A stretch of 64,000 nucleotides of DNA, taken from contig JAVHZZ010000003.1 in assembly GCA_036250195.1 (NCBI GenBank), positions 23,551,175-23,615,174 on the forward strand, read 5' to 3'. Every line of letters starts with the position of its first letter. Position 1 is the first letter of the stretch. Shown here one piece after another: positions 58,048 to 64,000 of this stretch. The notes beneath the pieces are model-generated. The model worked only from the letters and a program-made list of their open reading frames with translations, had not been told where the DNA came from and did not search any database. Made by a program: the position numbers and the translations under genes. Source of the DNA: Mixophyes australis (lineage: Eukaryota > Chordata > Amphibia > Anura > Limnodynastidae).

Positions 58048-59867
58048 TCAAAAGCCCACATATATTGATGAATTCGGGAGTACGCAAAGCTTAAATACAT
58101 GCGCATAATACTGAACGCGGGTTGCGCTCAGTATAGGTGCCTTAATGGATCATGTATACCGAAGACCTATGTGCTCCCCAGAATCATTCTCTAGAGTAAA
58201 TCTACATTTTTCTGTGAAATTACCGTTATATGGTGATGTATAATAATACGTGACTTCCAGCGTCTCCCAGACATTATCACTGCATATACCATCTGGATTT
58301 TACACGCGCTCACTGGCAAATATACTGTACGCTGCTTTTAACGATTAAGGTTCATACATTGTTTATATACACTTATTAAGAGCAATGGGAAAATTGATCG
58401 ACGGCAGATGGTCCGGGAAACAGTCATTGTACGCCTTAAATTGGGGTCACGCAAACACATTTACTAGACATAAACAGAGTAAGAAAAACAACTCAACCGG
58501 CGTCTTCAAAGAAATATTTCTATGCTGGGAAAATAATAGACCAACGTTTACACAGCAGTTGCTGGTGGGACATATGAATGAACTATTGTGCCATGTGCAT
58601 TGTTCAAGTAGCGTCCTGTTATGTTAAATAATAGCCCTCACCTACACGCCATGGAAGCAGCCATTTTGTAGGTGGAGCTAGATCTAATAATCATGACGAT
58701 ACAGGCTATAGATTCACTGCGAACCAGTGACATCATCATCGAGTCATGGGGTCACAATAAAATGGTTCAATAAATTGTTCTTGTCTTCGTAACATACTTT
58801 TGTGCCGCTATTTATGAGGAAATCATTAGGGAATTTCACGATGGCTCAGTGGTTAGCAGAGGCTGCCTAGCCCTATAAAGCGCTAGGCTGCCCATTACAT
58901 ATCTCCCCGGGCAGAACAGTGTTGTGGTATGACTCGCTAAAAATGCAGCGATGGGAAACAACAGCTATTAATAGCTATTTTACAATAACACAGTGGTATT
59001 TTACCAGTTGTTACACACCACAAATAATATTTTCTATGCATTTTCAACCAAAGAAATAATCAAAAACAGTAGGCGAGACGTGTAGAGCGAAACGCGGGGT
59101 TGCGTTCTACGCTAATTAACCATAAACAGAAGCAGCGGAATCTAGAGGAATTGGCTAATTAATCTGTTTTTTTCAGGTGGGGTATACAGTATACCAGTCA
59201 CAAGGGGTATTTTGATAATTGTAGAAAGCACAGATGCGCAATACACTTAATTTTGCGCCAGTCAGACAAATATAGGTACATATCATCATTTAATTTTAGG
59301 AACTGCCCCAGTAAAAATGCTCTGCGCAATGTTTTGTAGGATTGCAGGTCTACATTTTTCTTGGTTGAGCCTAATTTATAGTATGTCTTAAGCTACACGG
59401 TTTTCGTCCAATAATCTGCTAAATCAGCCGACATACGACCGCTCGTTCAAAAGTCGGGTCAGTGTGTGCAGTGACACGATGGTCGAAAGTCTGCCCAAAT
59501 GGACGATTGTTGCCTCATTTGGTTGGTCGTATCATTTAATATTTTCATTCCAATCTAGTTTCCGCTGTGTAGTGTGTATAAACTTCCGACCAATCCACAG
59601 CAGTGAGTACGAAATTACAGTCATTGCTCACGACAACATGGCTGTAAAAAGGTGCTAAAGGGACGTTCGAAACTTCCCTTTACAAGGCAGCGCCGCTTTA
59701 AATTTTAGCTGTCATCTCGCCGAACTCCCGCGAGTTGACAAAACCGGAGATTGATACATTTACCCCCTGATCTGCCTCCATCAAAAGGAGGAATGTTTTA
59801 ACTTCCACAGACACTGCCATCTTGACATGTCAGTCCATGTGGTTCCCTTAAAAATTGATTTTTTTCA
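58048..59867. other. Unassigned sequence with small repeat fragments
   Basis: A SINE head fragment (gatggctcagtggttagcag) lies at about 58840. At 59655-59767 there is a DNA-transposon end (ttgatacatttacccc). No gene. Confidence 0.45.
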
Positions 59868-59902
59868 GCTTCATCATTGGGGTTTACAGTCTAAATTTTC
59901 TA

Positions 59903-59943
<41 letters not shown>

Positions 59944-60174
59944 CACATACACACACACACACACACACAGACTAGGGTCAATTTGTTAGCAGCCAATTAA
60001 TCTACCAGTATGTTTTTGGAGTGTGGGAGGAAACCAGAGCACCTGGAGGAAACCCACGCAAACACGGGGAGAACATACAAACGCCACACACAGATAAGGC
60101 CATGGTCTGGAATTGAACTCATGACCCCCGTGCCGTAAGGCAGAAATGCTAACCACGGAGCCGCCATGCTGCCC
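59868..60174 (-). mobile_element. tRNA-headed SINE, copy 14 (reverse, tail shortened)
   Basis: A long (CA)n run (59903-59968), then the conserved middle and the head ending accgccatgctgccc-like. The distal tail is missing. Confidence 0.85.
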
Positions 60175-60537
60175 ATAACATAATTTTACCTCAGAAATTG
60201 CTATACGAATGAAATACGGTAAATTATGCCACTAAAAATAAATGAACCTGCACAATTGTGTTTATCATTGTAACTTCCGATGTTATTGCACTGTTAACAT
60301 CCAATACTGTTCTGTTATGGCAAAGTGTACTCGTTAAACACACAGAGTGGAGGCCGCCATTTTCTGAACTTACTGTCTCATTCCTCGGTTATGATACTGT
60401 TTCTAAATGAACCACACCACCTAACATTTCAGTAAACGGTATCGGAACAGGGGGTGTGGTCACATCGCAACATGGGCGTGGTCCTGTCACAATGGTACCT
60501 TGACCTTTCCCCCAGAGGGCTGCTTAGTGCTACAAAG
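60175..60537. other. Unassigned sequence
   Basis: Nothing recognised. Confidence 0.4.
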
Positions 60538-60835
60538 TAGAGATGTTGACTGGCCCCCATGTTTTGGGTTTGTCAAAACTGCCCTCGCGTGTTTTGGTTT
60601 TGGATCTGTATTTTTTAGAAAATAGCTAAAATATTCTAAAATCACATAATTTTGCTCTTTTTTTGTTCGTACATTATTATTAAACCTCAATAACACTAAT
60701 TTCCAGTCATTTGCAATCAATTTTGACCAACTCACAGGTCACAATATTATTTTCATACACTTTCGGAACAAGACTGCAGTGAGCTGGCTGGATGCTAAGT
60801 GACAGAGCAACGACACAAACACACGGCAGTTCCTG

Positions 60836-61124
60836 GCACATCTAGGAAACATTGCCACACAGCAGTGGCAGAAATGAAAAGTGGTGCAAGATGGAATTGT
60901 CCTTGGAACCTCCCACCCACCAGTATGTGGGTGGGTGTGAGGGCCCAAGGACAATTCCTCCTTATCTAAGATTTTGAAAAGGACATGTACATTTTAACAA
61001 AGCACGCACTCCAGCAACAAGCAGTGTCACTTTTGTGGCTGAAGTGCTTGGTTTGTTTGGGCCCCCACAAAACAAGCAACTAATAGCTTAGCCCAAGCCC
61101 AACAGTGCTGTCAATGAACTCTAC
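60836..61124. repeat. hAT module A (flanks NSMCE2 segment on the left)
   Basis: Begins gcacatctaggaaacattgc and ends tcaatgaactctac. Homologous to module B at 61672-61926 with deletions and many substitutions, so the duplication is not recent. Confidence 0.8.
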
Positions 61125-61130
61125 ATTATC

Positions 61131-61672
61131 ATGTCTGCTCGTGCTGCATCTTTAATCTTCTTCTCCTCTCTGGATACCTCCCTCTCATCCCTGAAGAACT
61201 GCCAAACTTATGTAGACACAGGAATGGATATTACAACTGGAGTGGCATTACATCTGCTTCAGACAGACTGTGACACAGAACATGTGGGCAGCATGGAATC
61301 CGTCCTGTTGGAATACGCTGCATTGAACAGAGATTTCTACCAATATATAGATGCAGTTGAGGAAACCGTACTTAAGTTAAAATGTGACCCACTGGATGAG
61401 ATCCCGGATTTAGGAGAGCTTGTACACGAGAGATACACTGCGCTTCACAAGAATAATACAGAGGAGGCCCTGGGGCAGGATGATAAATATGTCCAGTTTT
61501 GGCCACTGCAGATGAAGATTTGGAAGATGAAGACGAGGAGATCGCTGTCACCCATAGCACTCCTATAACACAGTTGGAGATGGTGAACCCAGTGAAAATC
61601 AAAGTATGTGGCCACACGTACAAGAGAGAAGCAATTGAGAGAATGATTGAAAACAAACTTCAGCACTTATAG
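61131..61672 (+). pseudogene. Intronless, broken copy of NSMCE2 (SMC5/6 SUMO E3 ligase)
   Basis: NSMCE2 (NSE2/MMS21) is the SUMO E3 ligase subunit of the nuclear SMC5/6 DNA-repair complex. The frame opens at ATG 61131 and for ~118 codons matches the N-terminal SMC5-binding helical region I recall: SLSSLKN, TGMD, LLEYAALNRD, EIPDLGELV, DDKYVQF. It then loses register. In another frame it resumes with an acidic linker ([14 protein letters not shown]) and part of the SP-RING (PIT, then [11 protein letters not shown] and AIERMIE), stopping at 61670-61672. Roughly 20 codons are missing at the break, along with the early zinc-binding part of the RING (normally FTCPIT). All sequence after MIE is also missing, including the CPxIGC-type cysteines, so no ligase can be made. 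Vertebrate NSMCE2 is multi-exon, yet no intron interrupts this copy, indicating an mRNA origin. No poly-A tail remains and both ends join hAT sequence. Confidence 0.88.
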
Positions 61673-61926
61673 CACATGTAGGTAACATTGGCACACAGTA
61701 GTAGCTGAAAGGAAAAGTGGTGCAAGATGGAATTGTCCTTGGACCCTCCCACCAACCCTTATGTTGGATCATAAAAAGGACATGCACACTTTAACAAACC
61801 AAGCACGTCAGCGACAAGGAGTGCCACTTTTGTGGCTGATGTGCTTGGTTTGTTTGGACCCACCACAAAACAAGGTAACATTGAGCTTAAGGCAGCTAAG
61901 GTAACAGTGCTGTTAATGAACTCTAC
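61672..61926. repeat. hAT module B (flanks NSMCE2 segment on the right)
   Basis: Begins gcacatgtaggtaacattgg and ends ttaatgaactctac. Diverged copy of module A. Confidence 0.8.
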
Positions 61927-62335
61927 TGTGGCAAGATGTTGTGGTCATCATCTTCAGCCTCATCCTCACCCTCATCAGTGTGTACATCATCCTCACACAT
62001 TATTAATTCATCACCGCTGGAATCCACCATTACAGAAGTCTCTGTAACATAAATGTCCAAAACAAAAATGTCAAATTTTTGTTTACCTTTTTAAAGAAAA
62101 AAACACATATCTTTAATAAGGGTGAAACTTTAATGCAGAAAAACATAAAATTGCCAACATGTCGTTTTACCCAAATATTAATAAGCATTCCAGTATCAGC
62201 TATCTTCCTTCTCTCAGCTAGATCCCAGCACCTGCAATCTACATTGTCATCATCCTCACCCTCATCAGTGTGTACATCATCATCACTCAATACTAATTAA
62301 TCTGGAATCCACCATTACAGAAGTCTCTGCACATT

Positions 62336-62667
62336 GATCTAAATCCCAGTAAAGGCCTTGTGGAATTTGTAGTTCATTTTACGACAGAGCTGTCACGATT
62401 TTTGGGCAATTCTTTTAGACCAGACCATGGTCACATTTCCTCTCTCCCATACACCTGTTTTACCTTCTTTTTTTCACACAGTTCCAGTACGTTAGAGCAT
62501 GACGGCTTACCAGACTGGCCAGCGGCAAGGCTCCTCACCTATCTTTGGGATCCTCAAGGTGTGCCCCTATGTGTAGAACAACCTTTTCCTTGTCTTAACT
62601 CATACTTAGAGTCATCCTCCGAATCTCAGACAATTCGGCCTCCTACAAGTGTGATGAAATTGAAAAC
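62336..62667. other. Unassigned; open frame preceded by an acceptor-like tract
   Basis: A pyrimidine run ending ttctttttttcacacag (about 62466-62482) precedes an open stretch reading SSTLEHDGLPDW... to a stop near 62677. It ends inside the MITE boundary. I recognise no protein family; chance is the simplest explanation. Confidence 0.3.
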
Positions 62668-62848
62668 TAAGGGCTAGATTTACTAAGCTGCGGGTTTGAA
62701 AAAGTGGGGATGTTGCCTATAGCAACCAATCAGAATCTAGCTGTCATTCTGTAGAAAGTACTAAATAAATGAAAGCTAGAATCTGATTGGTTTCTATAGG
62801 CAACATCCCCACTTTTTCAAACCCGCAGCTTAGTAAATCTAGCCCTAA
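62668..62848. mobile_element. Well-preserved palindromic MITE with TAA duplication
   Basis: The element at 62671-62845 (175 bp) has ~70-bp inverted arms that differ at about one position, starting gggctagatttactaagc and ending gcttagtaaatctagccc. TAA lies on both sides (62668-62670, 62846-62848), as expected for a PIF/Harbinger-type duplication (TWA). Confidence 0.88.
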
Positions 62849-63297
62849 GGGGGGAATTCGCAGCAGTGTCTGGCTGTGCTCATTTCTGGGTACTACATTA
62901 CATGAACATCACTGATTTTCCAGTGCACCCCTATATAGTGGTCGACACATTGCAGAGAATTTAATCCCCCACCCCACCCTTAAACCTGTTTCCAGAGCTT
63001 GCATCAGGCGGCACAATGCCCCCGGGTGTACAACATCAACAGGATATATTCCCAAAACCCTAAAAACAGCTAAGGAGGAAAACATATTTTAATATGTTCC
63101 AGCAAAGGGTATTCTGCACTAAATTAGCTTTCACCATTTGTCAGAACTGATGTTTATTCAGGAAATCATAGACGCTGATATAACGTGCTTCCCACTCAAG
63201 TCTACCCCGTTAGAGCATCCCAGTTTCTAATCTGTTTAAATCCAAATTATTTCCAATAGAAAACATTTAGACCATGCCAAAACATTGCTATTGTTAT
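62849..63297. other. Unassigned sequence
   Basis: Nothing recognised. Confidence 0.4.
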
Positions 63298-64000
63298 TAG
63301 GGATGAGCGCACTCGGATTTATGAAATCCGAGCCCACCCGAACGTTGCGGATCCGAGTCGGATCCGAGACAGATCCGGGTATTGGCGCCAAATTCAAAAG
63401 TGAAACTGAGGCTCTGACTCATAATCCCGTTGTCGGATCTCGCGATACTCGGATCCTATAAATTCCCCGCTAGTCGCCGCCATCTTCACTCGGGCATTGA
63501 TCAGGGTAGAGGGAGGGTGTGTTAGGTGGTCCTCTGTGCTGTTTAGTTCTGTGCTGTTTAGTTCTGTGCTGTTTAGTTCTGTGCTGTTTAGTGCTGTTTA
63601 GTGCTGTGCTGTGCTGTGCTGTGCTGTGCTGTGTTCTGCAGTATCAGTCCAGTGGTGCTGTGTGCTGTGCTCTGTCCTTCTGAGGTCAGTGGTGCTGCTG
63701 GGTCCTGTGCTGTGTCCTGTTCAGTCCAGTGGTGCTGTGTCCTGTGCTCTGTGCTTCTAAGGGCATAGTTATTTCCCCAATATTCCCCTGTGTTTAAAAA
63801 AATAAAAAAAAGTTTTTTTAAAAAATACCAAAAACTACTTTAATATTTTTTAATTACCACAAAATTTGCACAACCAATCCTGCAGTATAAGCCCATTGGT
63901 ACTGCAATATTACCAAGTTCACACATTCAGCAGTAAAAGTCCAGTGGTACTGCAATATTACAAAGTTTACACATTCTGCAGTATCAGTCCAGTGGTGCTG
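63298..64000 (+). mobile_element. Left part of a second hAT element, cut by the window end
   Basis: The terminus tagggatgagcgcactcgg and repeated atccgag motifs resemble the left end of 6311-8047 (tagagatgtgcgggctcgg, repeated ccgag). A gtgctgtttagttct minisatellite follows at 63536-63640, then repeated gcagtatcagtccagtggt units (63642, 63978 and variants). The coding part, if present, lies beyond the window. Confidence 0.7.

Larger units (their letters stand above)
60538..62335 (-). mobile_element. Rearranged hAT element enclosing an NSMCE2 segment
   Basis: The left terminus tagagatgttgactggcccc resembles the ends of the hAT at 6311-8047, and the subterminal tgttttggttttggatctg is also shared. 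Module A (60836-61124) and module B (61672-61926) are diverged copies of one hAT segment (aaaagtggtgcaagatggaa, ttgtggctga.gtgcttggtt, gaactctac). Between them is the gene-derived insert. Beyond B, another pair repeats (ctcaccctcatcagtgtgta at about 61966 and 62260). Read on the minus strand, this part encodes an acidic peptide containing DDVHTDEGED, probably a transposase remnant. The other terminus was not found. Confidence 0.7.

Noticed and set aside
61131..61568. Functional 145-residue protein from the NSMCE2-like frame
   Set aside because: The last ~25 codons are out of register with the gene family and the RING region is broken, so a functional ligase is not supported.
60530..62649. ctacaaag (60530) and ctacaagt (62642) as an 8-bp duplication bounding the NSMCE2-bearing hAT
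   Set aside because: The sequence next to the right copy does not resemble the expected hAT terminus (catctcta-like).

Overview
This window looks like vertebrate, most likely frog (anuran), intergenic or intronic DNA. It is AT-leaning and has no long conserved reading frame and no bacterial-type gene packing. It is filled with interspersed repeats of kinds I associate with anuran genomes: a tRNA-headed SINE, L2-type LINE ends, many short hAT elements, Harbinger-like palindromic MITEs and Helitrons. The anuran assignment is inference from recalled repeat character, not a database result. I found no intact protein-coding gene and no recognisable functional RNA gene. Most open frames are chance products of satellites or simple repeats.

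Layout. 0-5 kb: SINE, a Harbinger-like element, an L2-type LINE 3' end, a small hAT and palindromic MITEs. 5.4-6.2 kb: a 148-bp tandem repeat, which recurs in short form at 11 kb inside the same dispersed element. 6.3-8.05 kb: a 1.74-kb hAT with a perfect 8-bp target duplication and a broken reading frame. 9-14 kb: foldback elements, a GC-rich insert between direct repeats, an LTR-like segment and a 0.5-kb near-perfect palindrome. 14-30 kb: SINEs, a gggcctgattcat-type DNA transposon family with a nested hAT, a Helitron, small hATs, a foldback and a 300-bp tandem duplication with one visible difference. 30.7-33.4 kb: a strand-asymmetric polypurine array. 36-38.4 kb: SINE cluster, one copy split by a hAT. 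40-43.4 kb: two adjacent minisatellites with 27-bp and 44-bp units. 43.9-59 kb: further hATs, a second Helitron and SINEs. 60.5-62.3 kb: a rearranged hAT enclosing an intronless, broken copy of the DNA-repair gene NSMCE2. 62.7 kb: a very well preserved MITE. 63.3 kb to the end: the left part of another hAT.

The strongest observation is the NSMCE2-derived segment (61131-61672). It is a recognisable cellular gene copy without introns, lying between two diverged copies of a hAT module. The next most notable are the 27-bp minisatellite, in which nearly every unit carries a potential hairpin, and the shared 3' end of the SINEs and the L2-type LINE, which suggests a donor-partner relation. There is no operon-like or cooperative gene system here; the relations are between mobile elements (nesting, shared tails, gene capture).
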